The notes under the pieces were generated by a model. The model worked only from the letters and a program-made list of their open reading frames with translations, was not told the origin of the DNA and made no database searches. Of a stretch of DNA of 64,000 nucleotides, positions 9,336-18,434 are shown piece by piece. Position 1 is the first letter of the stretch. Each line of letters opens with the position of its first letter. The translations under genes were made by a program, and so were the position numbers. The stretch is from assembly GCA_048262255.1 (NCBI GenBank), contig JBLXFH010000001.1:1798001-1862000 (forward strand). Reading direction: 5' to 3'. The stretch is from JABMNT01 sp048262255 (GTDB lineage: Bacteria; Pseudomonadota; Alphaproteobacteria; Rhodospirillales; Casp-alpha2).

Positions 9336-9340
9336 GTCCC

Positions 9341-10609
9341 TTACTCCGCCGCTTTGAGAACAGAAGCGTTGATACTTTCCGGTAATTGTTTTGGGCGTTC
9401 CAGACGACTGACCAACGGCACAAGAATGAGCAGGTGGAAGAAGTAGTAGAACGTCGAAAACTGTCCGATGGTGATATAAATCCCTTCAGCTGGTTTGCCG
9501 CCGATGTAGCCCAAAACGAGGCAATCGAGGAAGAACAACCAGAAGGCCATGGCCATAATCGGCCGGAACCGGCAACTGCGGACTTTCGAGCCATCGAGCC
9601 AAGGCATGAACAGCAGCAACAGGATGGAGGCAAACATTGCCAGAACACCTGCCAGTTTAGCCGACATCAGGAAGCCGCCCAGTGAGATGACCTGATAAAC
9701 CAGGAAGTCATCTGTAAAGGCCCGCAGGATCGCGTAGTAAGGCAGGAAGTACCATTCCGGGACGATATGCGCTGGGGTTACCAACGGATCCGCTGGAATA
9801 TAGTTGTCCGGCTCGCCAAAGAAGTTCGGTGCATAGAACACGAAGAACAGGAAGAACAGCATGAACACGCCCATCCCGAACAGATCCTTGATCGTGAAGT
9901 AGGGGTGGAAACCGATGGTGTCCTGCTCACCTTTGACGTCAACGCCTGTTGGGTTGTTGGAGCCATGAACATGCAACGCCCAGATATGAATGACGACAAG
10001 GCCAACAATCACAAACGGCAACAGATAATGCAGCGAGAAGAAGCGGTTGAGCGTCGGGTTATCGACCGAGAAACCGCCCCAAAGCAGGGTTACAATGCTG
10101 TCGCCAACCAGTGGAATGGCTGAGAACAGGTTGGTGATAACCGTCGCGCCCCAGAAGCTCATCTGTCCCCAAGGCAGAACATAACCCATGAAAGCGGTCG
10201 CCATCATGGCCAATAGAATAAAGACACCAATCATCCACAGCAACTCGCGTGGGGCATGATACGAGCCATAATAAAGGCCGCGGAACATGTGGATATAGAC
10301 CGCAATGAAGAACATGGAAGCGCCGTTCATGTGGATATAACGGATGAGCCAGCCATAGTTGACGTCGCGCATGATCCGTTCGACGGAATTAAAAGCGTGG
10401 TCGACATGGGCCGTATAGTGCATGGCCAGAACAATGCCGCTGACCAACATAACCACCAGAACCAGCCCGGCCAAAGAGCCGAAATTCCACCAGTAGTTCA
10501 AATTCTTGGGCGTCGGATATTGAGAGCCCAGTGAATGGTCGAGAAAGCTGAATACCGGCAGGCGGTACTCGACCCATTTCATAATGGGGTGCATTTTATT
10601 TGTATCCAT
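9341..10609 (-). CDS. petB: Ubiquinol-cytochrome c reductase, cytochrome b subunit
   Basis: Integral subunit of complex III carrying hemes bL and bH and both quinone sites. The 422-residue chain has eight hydrophobic helices; the Qo-site motif PEWY is present (PEWYFLPYYAIL) and the paired helix histidines appear in HMNGASMFF and in HYLLPFVIVGLVVIHIWALH. It is the middle gene of petA-petB-petC, 14 bases after petA. Nothing is missing or unusual. Confidence 0.97.
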   Translation of the reverse strand: MDTNKMHPIMKWVEYRLPVFSFLDHSLGSQYPTPKNLNYWWNFGSLAGLVLVVMLVSGIVLAMHYTAHVDHAFNSVERIMRDVNYGWLIRYIHMNGASMFFIAVYIHMFRGLYYGSYHAPRELLWMIGVFILLAMMATAFMGYVLPWGQMSFWGATVITNLFSAIPLVGDSIVTLLWGGFSVDNPTLNRFFSLHYLLPFVIVGLVVIHIWALHVHGSNNPTGVDVKGEQDTIGFHPYFTIKDLFGMGVFMLFFLFFVFYAPNFFGEPDNYIPADPLVTPAHIVPEWYFLPYYAILRAFTDDFLVYQVISLGGFLMSAKLAGVLAMFASILLLLFMPWLDGSKVRSCRFRPIMAMAFWLFFLDCLVLGYIGGKPAEGIYITIGQFSTFYYFFHLLILVPLVSRLERPKQLPESINASVLKAAE

Positions 10610-10623
10610 GAGTTTCGCTCCCC

Positions 10624-11178
10624 TTAACCGATTTTAACTGTTGAATCATTCAGAAAAATGTATTCGGGAACGGGCAGGTTTGTCGGTGCCGGTCCTTTGC
10701 GAATACGTCCTGATGTGTCGTAGTGAGAGCCGTGACAAGGGCAGAACCAGCCGCCGAAGTCGCCTTTGCTTTCACCAGCCTTTTGGCCCAGCGGAATGCA
10801 GCCCAGATGGGTGCAAACGCCGACCATGATCAGCCATTCCGGCTTTTGCACACGATCCGCATCAATTTCCGGGTCGATCAAATCCGTCGGTTTCACCTCT
10901 TCAGCGTCGCTGATTTCAGCCGCCGTGCGGTGACGGATAAAAACCGGTTTGCCGCGCCAGACGACCGTAATGCTCTGGCCTTCTTCAATCGGCTCCAAAC
11001 TCACTTCCGTGGTCGACAAAGCCAGCGTATCGGCTGCCGGGTTCATTTGATCGATGAAGGGCCAGGCAGCGATTGCAGCGCCAACGGCACCAACTGCAGC
11101 TGTGGAAACGAATAGAAAGTCGCGCTTTGACTGATCGTCGATTTCAGCGCCTTTTGCGGCGGTTGCGGTATCACTCAT
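10624..11178 (-). CDS. petA: Ubiquinol-cytochrome c reductase, Rieske iron-sulfur subunit
   Basis: 2Fe-2S subunit of complex III. I place the start at 11178 (MSDTATAAKG) because an AAGGGG ribosome site sits 6 bases upstream; a longer reading from 11226 adds 16 unlikely residues. Residues 19-42 form the uncleaved twin-arginine-like anchor (SKRDFLFVSTAAVG...). Cluster ligands are Cys122 and His124 in CTHLGC and Cys146 and His149 in FCPCHGSH, with Cys127 and Cys148 forming the disulfide. First gene of the petABC operon; divergent from trmL. Confidence 0.96.
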   Translation of the reverse strand: MSDTATAAKGAEIDDQSKRDFLFVSTAAVGAVGAAIAAWPFIDQMNPAADTLALSTTEVSLEPIEEGQSITVVWRGKPVFIRHRTAAEISDAEEVKPTDLIDPEIDADRVQKPEWLIMVGVCTHLGCIPLGQKAGESKGDFGGWFCPCHGSHYDTSGRIRKGPAPTNLPVPEYIFLNDSTVKIG

Positions 11179-11448
11179 AGGGGTCCCCTTGTTTTGAGCC
11201 CAAAATGCCTTCTTTTGGGAGGGCATCGTTTCTGCATACGGTGATCACTTTACGCATAACCGCGTATAGCGACAAGCGCTCTCGTTAATGTCACTAAAAA
11301 GCAATAATTACTGAGACTTATTTGCAAGCGCCACCATTCAATAAACTGTGCCGTAGGTATAGCGATAATTTGCCGTGATTCAAGAAATAAACACTTAAAA
11401 ATTAGGGGCTTTCCTCCACCGTTGGCGGAAGGTAAACCACTGGGTACG
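11179..11448. promoter_or_regulatory. Divergent promoter region between petA and trmL
   Basis: This 270-base non-coding stretch must carry the promoters of petABC (leftward) and trmL-hemF (rightward). It is AT-richer than its flanks, especially near 11285-11400. I see no convincing binding site for a known regulator and cannot place the -10/-35 boxes with confidence. Confidence 0.45.
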
Positions 11449-11925
11449 ATGCACAGAAAAACTGTCCGACTGGCCTTGTATGAGCCCGATATCCCGCAAA
11501 ATACCGGGACTTTGCTGCGTTTGGCGGCCTGTCTGGACGTTGGAGTAGATGTCATCGAGCCCTGCGGTTTTGTCTGGGGCGGAAAACACATGCGCCGCGC
11601 CGGTATGGATTATCTGGAGCATGTGGATTTGGTCCGTCATCTGAACTGGCAGACGTTCTGCGAATCGGCGCCGGAGATGCGCCGGGTGTTGCTGACCACA
11701 AAATCGGCGGCACCCTTTACGGATTTTGCCTTTAAAACGGGTGATGTTCTGCTTTTAGGGCGTGAAAGCGCGGGCGTCCCTGATTATGTTCATAAACAGG
11801 TTGAGGCGCGGGTTACGGTACCCATGCGCCAGGGCCAGCGTTCCCTCAATCTGGCCACGGCAGCGGCTATGGTTTTGGGCGAAGCGCTTCGGCAGTTAGA
11901 TGCATTTCCGAAAGGCACAGAATGA
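11449..11925 (+). CDS. trmL: tRNA (cytidine(34)-2'-O)-methyltransferase
   Basis: SPOUT-family enzyme that 2'-O-methylates the wobble base of certain leucine tRNAs using S-adenosylmethionine. The N-terminal PDIPQNTG, the LLGRESAGVPD loop and the C-terminal RSLNLATAAAMVLGEALRQ knot are all present; 158 residues from ATG 11449 is the usual size. A TTG nine codons upstream (11422) is possible but extends the protein beyond its homologues. The stop overlaps the hemF start as ATGA, so the two are translationally coupled. Confidence 0.92.
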   Translation: MHRKTVRLALYEPDIPQNTGTLLRLAACLDVGVDVIEPCGFVWGGKHMRRAGMDYLEHVDLVRHLNWQTFCESAPEMRRVLLTTKSAAPFTDFAFKTGDVLLLGRESAGVPDYVHKQVEARVTVPMRQGQRSLNLATAAAMVLGEALRQLDAFPKGTE

Positions 11926-12806
11926 ACTCTGACAACGCATATGGGACAGAAGACCACAAATCGCGCGCCGTTCAATGGTTTGGCAAATTACGCGATGATC
12001 TGTGCAAGACTCTTGAACTGATTGAAACCGATCTGGAAGGTCCCAACGCATCAAGCGAGTTGGAGCCGGGTATTTTTGAGCGGAAATCCTGGGAGCGCCC
12101 CGGTGAAGAGGGCGCACCCGGCGGCGGCGGCACGATGTCGGTGATGCGCGGGCGCGTGCTGGAGAAGGCTGGCGTTAACATTTCGGAAGTTGAGGGCGTC
12201 TTTTCCCCGGAATTTCGCAAGAACATACCAGGTGCCGACCAAGACCCCCGCTTTTGGGCCGCGGGCATTTCCGTGGTTATTCACCCGCGTTCGCCGTTGG
12301 TCCCCGCAGCACACATGAATACGCGCATGATCGTCACCCAAAAAGCCTGGTTTGGCGGCGGCGGCGATTTGACGCCGGTGGTTGAGGACGACGAAGAAAC
12401 CGCCCTGTTTCACCGCGCCTACAAAGAGGCCTGTGATCGCTACGATGCGGACTATTATCCGAAATACAAAAAGGCCTGTGATGAATATTTTTATCTGCCA
12501 CATCGGAACGAACCGCGCGGCGTGGGCGGAATTTTTTACGACAACCTGAACAGTGGCGATTGGGAAACCGATTTCGCCTTTACCCAGGATGTGGGCCGGG
12601 CCTTTTTGGGCATTTACCCGAGCCTGGTGCGCCGGGCCATGGACCTGCCCTGGACGAAAGCGCAAAAACAGGCGCAACTGATCAAGCGTGGCCGATATGT
12701 GGAATTCAATCTGCTGCATGACCGCGGCACCCTGTTCGGGATCAAGACCGGCGGCAATACAGATGCCATCCTGATGTCTATGCCGCCCGAAGTGCACTGG
12801 CCGTAA
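11922..12806 (+). CDS. hemF: Oxygen-dependent coproporphyrinogen III oxidase
   Basis: Decarboxylates two propionates of coproporphyrinogen III to vinyl groups with O2 in heme synthesis; soluble dimer. Diagnostic stretches are VPAAHMNTRM with the substrate-contacting His/Asn/Arg and WFGGGGDLTPV; the C-terminal LLHDRGTLFGIKTGGNTDAILMS is also characteristic. 294 residues is full length. Coupled to trmL by a 4-base overlap and close to petABC, which needs heme, though on the opposite strand. An aerobic lifestyle fits. Confidence 0.97.
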   Translation: MNSDNAYGTEDHKSRAVQWFGKLRDDLCKTLELIETDLEGPNASSELEPGIFERKSWERPGEEGAPGGGGTMSVMRGRVLEKAGVNISEVEGVFSPEFRKNIPGADQDPRFWAAGISVVIHPRSPLVPAAHMNTRMIVTQKAWFGGGGDLTPVVEDDEETALFHRAYKEACDRYDADYYPKYKKACDEYFYLPHRNEPRGVGGIFYDNLNSGDWETDFAFTQDVGRAFLGIYPSLVRRAMDLPWTKAQKQAQLIKRGRYVEFNLLHDRGTLFGIKTGGNTDAILMSMPPEVHWP

Positions 12807-12830
12807 CCAAAACCAAGTTGGGAGAAGACG

Positions 12831-13757
12831 ATGAAAATTGCAGTCATGGCGACGGGTGCCGTTGGTGGATACTTCGGCGGCAAGCTGGCCCTGGCCGGAC
12901 ATGACGTGACCTTCATCGCGCGCGGTGATCACGCAGCGGCCATCCGTGAAAAGGGCTTGCGGGTGGAGAGCGTTCTGGGAGACTTTGTCGTTGAAGATGC
13001 GAAGGTGACCGACGAACCCGCAACTGTTGGACCCGTTGATATCGTGCTGTTTGCGGTCAAGCTATGGGCGACCCAAGAGGCTGCCGAACTGTGCCGTCCG
13101 CTGATCGGACCCGATACACTGGTTATTCCCCTGCAAAATGGCGTCGATGCCATTGATACCATTTCCGGGGTTTTGGGCGCATCCCATACCGGCGGGGGCA
13201 TCGCCAAGATTTCGGCGGTGATTGCCAAGCCGGGCCTGATCAAACATGTCAGTTCATTTGCCTCCATCGAGTTTGCAGAGGCTGACAGTGAGCCTTCGGA
13301 GCGGACCCAAAAATTCCTGGACGCCTGTACGCAAGCGGGGTTTCAGGCGGAAATTTCCACAGATATTGTCAAATCCCTTTGGCTGAAGTTCATTTTTCTG
13401 GTGGCTTTGAGCGGCATGACCACCGCAGCGCGGAGCCCGGTCGGCAAAATCATTGATTGCGATGAAGGCCTGAGCGCATTTCGCGAAAACATGTCGGAAA
13501 CCGTTATTGTCGGACAGGAATTGGGTGTTGATTTATCCGACAGGACGGTCGACAGGCTGATGGATTTCGTTAAATCCCTGCCCGCTGACATGAAAGCCTC
13601 GCAACTGGCCGATCTGGAAGCGGGCAACCCTTTGGAAGCCCCCTGGCTGACCGGCGCGGTTTGCCGAATGGGGCGCGAAGAGGGCGTGGCGACACCGGTC
13701 AATGATGCGCTTTATGCGGTGCTTCGGCCATTCATAAACGGCAGGACTGCCACCTGA
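12831..13757 (+). CDS. Ketopantoate reductase family protein (PanE/ApbA)
   Basis: 308-residue NADPH-dependent reductase family member. The N-terminal MKIAVMATGAVGGYFGGKLA is the Rossmann loop and the all-helical C-terminal half carries KSLWLKFIFLVALSGMTT, where the catalytic lysine of PanE lies. It could be 2-dehydropantoate 2-reductase (pantothenate synthesis) or one of the many paralogues acting on other 2-oxo acids; no pantothenate genes are nearby, so panE is not assigned. It begins 24 bases after hemF and is probably the last gene of that operon. Confidence 0.85.
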   Translation: MKIAVMATGAVGGYFGGKLALAGHDVTFIARGDHAAAIREKGLRVESVLGDFVVEDAKVTDEPATVGPVDIVLFAVKLWATQEAAELCRPLIGPDTLVIPLQNGVDAIDTISGVLGASHTGGGIAKISAVIAKPGLIKHVSSFASIEFAEADSEPSERTQKFLDACTQAGFQAEISTDIVKSLWLKFIFLVALSGMTTAARSPVGKIIDCDEGLSAFRENMSETVIVGQELGVDLSDRTVDRLMDFVKSLPADMKASQLADLEAGNPLEAPWLTGAVCRMGREEGVATPVNDALYAVLRPFINGRTAT

Positions 13758-13762
13758 ATTCG

Positions 13763-14110
13763 TCAGCCCCGAACTTCTGCGAGTTTCCGGAATTTTTCCA
13801 ATTCTGCGTCGGAAATGGTAGGGGCGTTTTCATCGTCGAACTGCAGGGCGTAACCGCCGGCAAATTCACGGACCACACGGCCCTGCAGGCGCTGATAGCC
13901 TTCTACATGTAAATCAAGAAACTGCTCGTTGCTCATATCGGGAACGTCACCAAACAGGGCCGCGCCCGTACTGGAAATATCCTGAAGGTGCGCCGGCATC
14001 TCCTTGCCATTGGCTTCCACGTAGGCGTTCAGATCAACGGGGAAGCGTGGGCTGCGTTCACGCCGCGACAGTGAGGCGTTCGCCAGATGGGGTTGAATGG
14101 GATTGACCAT
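13763..14110 (-). CDS. PilZ domain protein
   Basis: Small 115-residue protein consisting mainly of a PilZ domain, the cyclic-di-GMP receptor fold. The two binding motifs are visible: an RRERSPR stretch near residue 16-22 (RxxxR) and DISSTGAAL near 43-51 ([D/N]xSxxG). No output domain is fused, so it probably acts by binding a partner or by c-di-GMP-dependent interaction. Possible outputs are motility or exopolysaccharide, which the neighbours do not settle. Convergent with the ketopantoate-reductase-like gene, 5 bases apart. Confidence 0.85.
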   Translation of the reverse strand: MVNPIQPHLANASLSRRERSPRFPVDLNAYVEANGKEMPAHLQDISSTGAALFGDVPDMSNEQFLDLHVEGYQRLQGRVVREFAGGYALQFDDENAPTISDAELEKFRKLAEVRG

Positions 14111-14232
14111 GGCGGGTTGGGGACCAGTTTGGCTCCTGATTAATAACGCTCCAAACGCCTAACCTACACGATAATCCGGCGGTTTTTCAATGCTTACGTG
14201 TGCGGCACAAAACAGCGGTGTCTGTTGGAGGC

Positions 14233-15198
14233 CTATGATTCCGGGTCTTTGCGCTTGCGGGCCGCTTTGAGCATGGGGCCGATACGGAAATTGATGCCGG
14301 TGACGGCGCGCCCGACTGAGCCTGTGACCGGGGTTGTTTTGGATGTGTTCAGGCGGCTTTCCCGCCACAGGATGTAAATGCCGCTGGTGATGATCACCGC
14401 CGCGCCCTGCAGGGTTTGCAAATCTGGCTGTTCGCCAAAAAACAGCGCCCCGAAAATGGTCGCCCAGATGATCTGCGAATATTGCATGGGCGCGACCATG
14501 GCCGCTTCGCCGGATTTATAGGCGCCGATCATTAAGGTCATGGCGGCGAAGGCCAGCACCGCCAGCAGGGCGACAGCACCCAGGTCGATCAGTGACATGG
14601 GCGTATAATGAAGTGGCATCAGAGCACCCATGATCAGAAAACTGGCGAGCATGGGATACAGCAGCAAAACCACATCGCGCTCGTCCCGGCCGACACGGCG
14701 GACAATAACCGATGATAGCGAAGAGGTGGTCGCCCCCACCAGAGCGGCGAGATGACCAAGCGATAGCTCTGCGCCGCCGGGGCGCAAGACGATCAACACC
14801 CCGATCAACCCGACGATGATCGCGCCGCCGCGGTGCAGACCAACCCGCTCCCCCAGAATGGGTACCGAGAGCAGGGTGACCAGTATCGGCATGGAAAAGA
14901 AAATGGCATAGGTCTGGGCCAGAGGCAGCACCGAAAAGGCGTAAAACACACAGACCACGTTGACCACCACGGAACAGGTCCGAAGCGCCGTCCACCAGGG
15001 ATGGCGGGGCCTGAGGTTGGCGCTGCGGGTATCACGGACCAGCATGAACGAAACCAGCGGAAAGCCGAATAGCACACTGAAAAACACGATCTGCACCGGG
15101 CTGTAACTGGCCCCCAGATATTTCACCACCACATCATGTGTCGCGTAGACGGCGAAGGCGGCAAGGCCAAGAATGGCGCCTTTGATATTTGGGGTCAT
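14233..15198 (-). CDS. EamA/DMT family transporter
   Basis: 321-residue inner-membrane protein with ten predicted helices in two EamA repeats (roughly 5-140 and 150-290), the drug/metabolite transporter layout. The first repeat ends in GLIGVLIVLRPG and the second in LQGAAVIITSGIYILWRE, both usual repeat-end motifs. A basic cytosolic tail of about 35 residues follows. Substrate not predictable; family members export amino acids, nucleosides or related metabolites. Confidence 0.87.
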   Translation of the reverse strand: MTPNIKGAILGLAAFAVYATHDVVVKYLGASYSPVQIVFFSVLFGFPLVSFMLVRDTRSANLRPRHPWWTALRTCSVVVNVVCVFYAFSVLPLAQTYAIFFSMPILVTLLSVPILGERVGLHRGGAIIVGLIGVLIVLRPGGAELSLGHLAALVGATTSSLSSVIVRRVGRDERDVVLLLYPMLASFLIMGALMPLHYTPMSLIDLGAVALLAVLAFAAMTLMIGAYKSGEAAMVAPMQYSQIIWATIFGALFFGEQPDLQTLQGAAVIITSGIYILWRESRLNTSKTTPVTGSVGRAVTGINFRIGPMLKAARKRKDPES

Positions 15199-15441
15199 GC
15201 GGGCAATCTTCTCTTCATAGGCTCATTTTTATTCGGCACTTCTGATAGGCCATAAAAACAGAGGGGTTGGCAAGAAGCTATCGGGTTCCAATCACACGCA
15301 ACCCGTTTGAAAATATGATTCAAATCAGAAGGGGCATTGATTCGTCAGATAAGCGAAAGGACGGTTTAATTTAAAACAGCACTATATTGATATACGGATG
15401 TAAAGTGGGCTGGGGACATTAGGGGATGCTGAAAGGACGAT
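15199..15441. other. Intergenic stretch with no gene seen
   Basis: 243 bases between the EamA start and the end of the secreted orphan gene. It holds the EamA promoter (leftward) but I see no reliable promoter boxes, terminator hairpin, RNA gene or open frame. The right half is AT-rich. Confidence 0.4.
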
Positions 15442-15834
15442 CTATTGCTGCATTTTTCGAAGTAAATGATCCGGGCAATTGCCTTTTTGTGCTTCGCTGA
15501 CAAAGCACCATCCCAGGACCGGTCTTGGATCACCACAACCGATTAGCTGAGTTTGCTGTTTTGGGGAAACTTCCGAGTAACCAACAAATGTTTTTGAGCC
15601 CTGTTGCATTGTCAGCATCACACGAACCGCTTGTTCACATTGGTTGTCGACCGTTGAAAAATAAGCGGGAAGCTTATCCAAGGCAGAAAAAATTGAGGTT
15701 TCATTCTTACAGCTATGTTCGGAACTCTTTGATGTTGTCATCGAGACACAATCGGATGTCTGTGCAACAGCAAAGTTAGATGGTGTGTTGCAGACCCCGA
15801 CCAGAATTAAAGTTAAGAGCAGCATTCTGTACAT
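15442..15834 (-). CDS. Small secreted cysteine-containing protein, unknown function
   Basis: I do not recognise this 130-residue protein. It has a clear signal peptide (MYRMLLLTLILVGV... ending near NFAVAQ), and the predicted mature part has six cysteines (in DCVS, SCKN, QCEQ, GCGD, WCFV and NCPD), an even number that fits three periplasmic disulfides. The gene and the 125 bases upstream are markedly more AT-rich than the neighbours, which suggests recent acquisition. It is a single-gene unit between the EamA transporter and the SGNH esterase. Confidence 0.65.
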   Translation of the reverse strand: MYRMLLLTLILVGVCNTPSNFAVAQTSDCVSMTTSKSSEHSCKNETSIFSALDKLPAYFSTVDNQCEQAVRVMLTMQQGSKTFVGYSEVSPKQQTQLIGCGDPRPVLGWCFVSEAQKGNCPDHLLRKMQQ

Positions 15835-15960
15835 ATTTCAGGTAACCATACATTTTCAAAAACCAATTTATATTATATTTTTATCAATAAAAATCAACTT
15901 TTGATTGATAGTGACTGTGTTCCGTTCTGCACAGTCTATGAATTAAAATTCAATAACGGG

Positions 15961-16602
15961 TCAGTGACCGTCAAATAACGTCCGCCATGCCGCCCACTGG
16001 CTTATATGCCGGCTGACCAGTGCGTAGCCCCGGCTTTGCGGGTGCACGCCATCGGTGCCGTCAAAACTGTTCAGCCAGTCCGGGCTGCCATTGAGTGCGC
16101 CATAAAGATCGAAATAGGGCACGTCCAGTTCGGCAGCCAGACTCTTGTAAGCGGCGCTGAGTTCGCCGATGCGTTGGCGGGTGAACTGATAGTGAATGTC
16201 CGGTGTTGGGTCGAAGGTGGCCTCATCCAGTTCAACCGGCGGCGGCCCGACCCACAGCGTCGGCAACCAGTCCCTGGCCGCGGTCATCATGTCGCGGGCA
16301 ATTTCGAGAGAGCGCTCAAAGGGCACCCGGCGTACGCCGTTCTCAAGCGCCGTATCGTTGACGCCAAAGCTGAACACCAGCGCACAGGGTTGCACGGCAG
16401 GCAACCGGGCCTCGCATTCGGCCTGCCAGCGGCCTGCGATCATTTCTGACGTGTCGGCGCGTATGCCCAGATTATAGACCGTGACATCATGCCCCGCCGC
16501 AACCTCACGCTGCGCCAGTCGCCCCGGCCAGCCGAGAAACTCCGGGTCATTGGTGCCATTGACGAGGCTGTCGCCAACAAAACAAAAGCGTAAAACGGTC
16601 AT
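15961..16602 (-). CDS. SGNH/GDSL-type esterase or lipase
   Basis: 213-residue SGNH hydrolase. Block I has FVGDSLVNG with nucleophile Ser12, block III has GVNDT with Asn82, and block V has DGVHP with Asp184 and His187. There is no signal peptide, so a cytosolic esterase or thioesterase is most likely; the substrate is unknown. It starts 45 bases after the nucleotidyltransferase gene on the same strand and may be transcribed with it. Confidence 0.9.
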   Translation of the reverse strand: MTVLRFCFVGDSLVNGTNDPEFLGWPGRLAQREVAAGHDVTVYNLGIRADTSEMIAGRWQAECEARLPAVQPCALVFSFGVNDTALENGVRRVPFERSLEIARDMMTAARDWLPTLWVGPPPVELDEATFDPTPDIHYQFTRQRIGELSAAYKSLAAELDVPYFDLYGALNGSPDWLNSFDGTDGVHPQSRGYALVSRHISQWAAWRTLFDGH

Positions 16603-16647
16603 GCAAAGGACTTTCGCGGGGTTACGGGTTCAGGAGTTCCAATATCG

Positions 16648-17946
16648 TCATGGGCGTTTGGCTTCGTCAAGCAGACGGTCCAGGCATTGCTGGCGGCTGG
16701 CCTTATAGTTGCCGGCTTCCCACCAGTCTTCCACATAGGACAACAGGCGGCCGACTTCCGGGCCTGCGGCAATGCCAAGGGTCAGGGCGTCCTTGCCGGT
16801 CAGAGGAAAAACTGGAGACTTCCAGAGGGTTGTTCGCTCCAGTTGGGCAATCCAGCTCTGTTTGCGTTCTGACGGCAGGCGCGGATTGTCGAACATTTCC
16901 TGACCCCAGTTGAGCAGGACAAGGTCGCGAAAAAGCGCTGGCCCGACTTTTCGTAAAGCCCGGTTTTCGGCCAGATCGCTCATGTCCGGATGTATCCGGA
17001 CCGGTGGATTGCAAAGGTCCCGCAGGCGGTCCCGCTCCTTGTTCGAGAGGCGCAGGCGATCCGCCAGCGCGGGCACATCCTGCACATGGCCTTTGAGCAG
17101 TGCTGCCAGATGGCGCAACGGGTCGGGGACAATGCCTTCAATATTGACGGCGCGGGTCTCAAACCAGTTGATCATGCGCAAAACACCGGGGTCGCCAGCT
17201 TCGGGCAGGATTTCGCCCAGCACTTCGGCGCCGCGCATCTTGATGATGATTTCTGCCGGGTCGGGGACGCACAGTATTTTGAACAGTTCATTGCGGATGC
17301 GTTCGCTCGATAACTGCTTCAGGTTTTTCGCATGGGCCCGGCAGGCGGCGATGGCATCGCTGTCCATAGGGGGGCGGCCAAAAGCACCGAAAAACCGGAA
17401 GTAGCGGAGAATACGCAAATAGTCTTCTTCGATGCGCTCATGGGCCGAACCGATAAAACGAACCTGCCCATGGGCCAGATCCCATAGGCCATTAAATGGA
17501 TCATAGACGCTACCGTCTGGGGTTGCGGACAGCGCATTAAAGGTGAAATCGCGGCGCTTTGCATCTTCGATCCAATCGTCCGTAAAACCGACAATAGCGC
17601 GCCGTCCGTCGGTTTGCAGGTCCATGCGCAGCGTCGTGATTTCAAACGCTTTGGAATCCACGATGGCGGTAATGGTGCCATGATCTATGCCGGTTGGAAT
17701 GGCCTGAATGCCAGCCTGCCGCAACAGGTCCATGACCTTTTCCGGTTTGTCCGGCGTCGCGATATCAATATCGGCAGCGTCTGTTACGCCATGATTGAGG
17801 GCATCGCGGACGCAGCCGCCAACAAAGCGGACTTCGGTTCCTTCAGCGCTCAGGGCATCGATCACAGCAACGGTCTCGGGCGCATGCAGCCAGGCTACGG
17901 GGGGCAGGGCCCCAATCGGCTCAAGGGGGGTATCGCTTAAAGCCAC
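16648..17946 (-). CDS. CCA tRNA nucleotidyltransferase / poly(A) polymerase family
   Basis: Class II nucleotidyltransferase of 432 residues. The head domain shows GGCVRD (43-48) and the metal-binding DID (59-61), followed by the RDFTFNALS and EDYLRILRYFRF motifs of the tRNA-NT/PAP superfamily. In alphaproteobacteria this form is normally the CCA-adding enzyme that repairs or builds the 3' end of tRNAs. It is the last gene of a run with the GyrI-like, DUF6111, NUDIX and DUF1285 genes; this gene order is familiar from other alphaproteobacteria. Confidence 0.9.
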   Translation of the reverse strand: MALSDTPLEPIGALPPVAWLHAPETVAVIDALSAEGTEVRFVGGCVRDALNHGVTDAADIDIATPDKPEKVMDLLRQAGIQAIPTGIDHGTITAIVDSKAFEITTLRMDLQTDGRRAIVGFTDDWIEDAKRRDFTFNALSATPDGSVYDPFNGLWDLAHGQVRFIGSAHERIEEDYLRILRYFRFFGAFGRPPMDSDAIAACRAHAKNLKQLSSERIRNELFKILCVPDPAEIIIKMRGAEVLGEILPEAGDPGVLRMINWFETRAVNIEGIVPDPLRHLAALLKGHVQDVPALADRLRLSNKERDRLRDLCNPPVRIHPDMSDLAENRALRKVGPALFRDLVLLNWGQEMFDNPRLPSERKQSWIAQLERTTLWKSPVFPLTGKDALTLGIAAGPEVGRLLSYVEDWWEAGNYKASRQQCLDRLLDEAKRP

Positions 17947-17970
17947 TGTCTTTCGGTCCGCTTGTATGTC

Positions 17971-18423
17971 TCAGGCCAGGGCGACGAAGATGTCGACCTC
18001 GGCATGTTCCGGGTCAATGGCCCGATCATCATAGATCTCGAAGTCATAACTGAAGGCGCGTTTGATATCGCCTTGCCAGATGGTTTGCCAGGCTTCGATC
18101 AGGGCATCGGGCAGGGGGCCTTCAGCTCTGGAAACTTCATAGGTTTGTGCCGGAATTGTGCGACCAACCATGCCCTGCGGGATGCGTTCCAGATCGCTGA
18201 CCGGGCAGCCGATCATGAAGCTGTAGTCGCCTGTATGGTCGCTGTCATAATGGCTATAGAGACCGAACAGACGGCTATCGATGCAATTGGCAATCCGGTC
18301 CTGAACCCCGTTGGCATAAAACCGCTGCCAGAGTTCCGCAATCTCGGTTGCTGCCGTGTTATTGGTTCGAATTTCAAGGCCGATAAGGGGGATTTCCCCA
18401 AGACTGATTTGTGGATTGGACAT
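17971..18423 (-). CDS. GyrI-like / AraC effector-binding domain protein
   Basis: Stand-alone effector-binding domain of 150 residues, of the type that forms the ligand pocket of BmrR/Rob regulators and E. coli GyrI (SbmC). The LFGLYSHYDSDHTGDYSFMIG and IPAQTYEVSRAEGPLPDALIEAW segments match the two halves of that fold. No DNA-binding domain is present, so it may bind a small molecule or a protein; function not assignable. Inserted between DUF6111 and the nucleotidyltransferase. Confidence 0.7.
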   Translation of the reverse strand: MSNPQISLGEIPLIGLEIRTNNTAATEIAELWQRFYANGVQDRIANCIDSRLFGLYSHYDSDHTGDYSFMIGCPVSDLERIPQGMVGRTIPAQTYEVSRAEGPLPDALIEAWQTIWQGDIKRAFSYDFEIYDDRAIDPEHAEVDIFVALA

Positions 18424-18434
18424 GAGCGCCAGAA

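Noticed and set aside
12051..12932. 293-codon minus-strand frame over hemF
   Set aside because: Overlaps hemF completely and has no family signature; HemF motifs on the plus strand are unmistakable.
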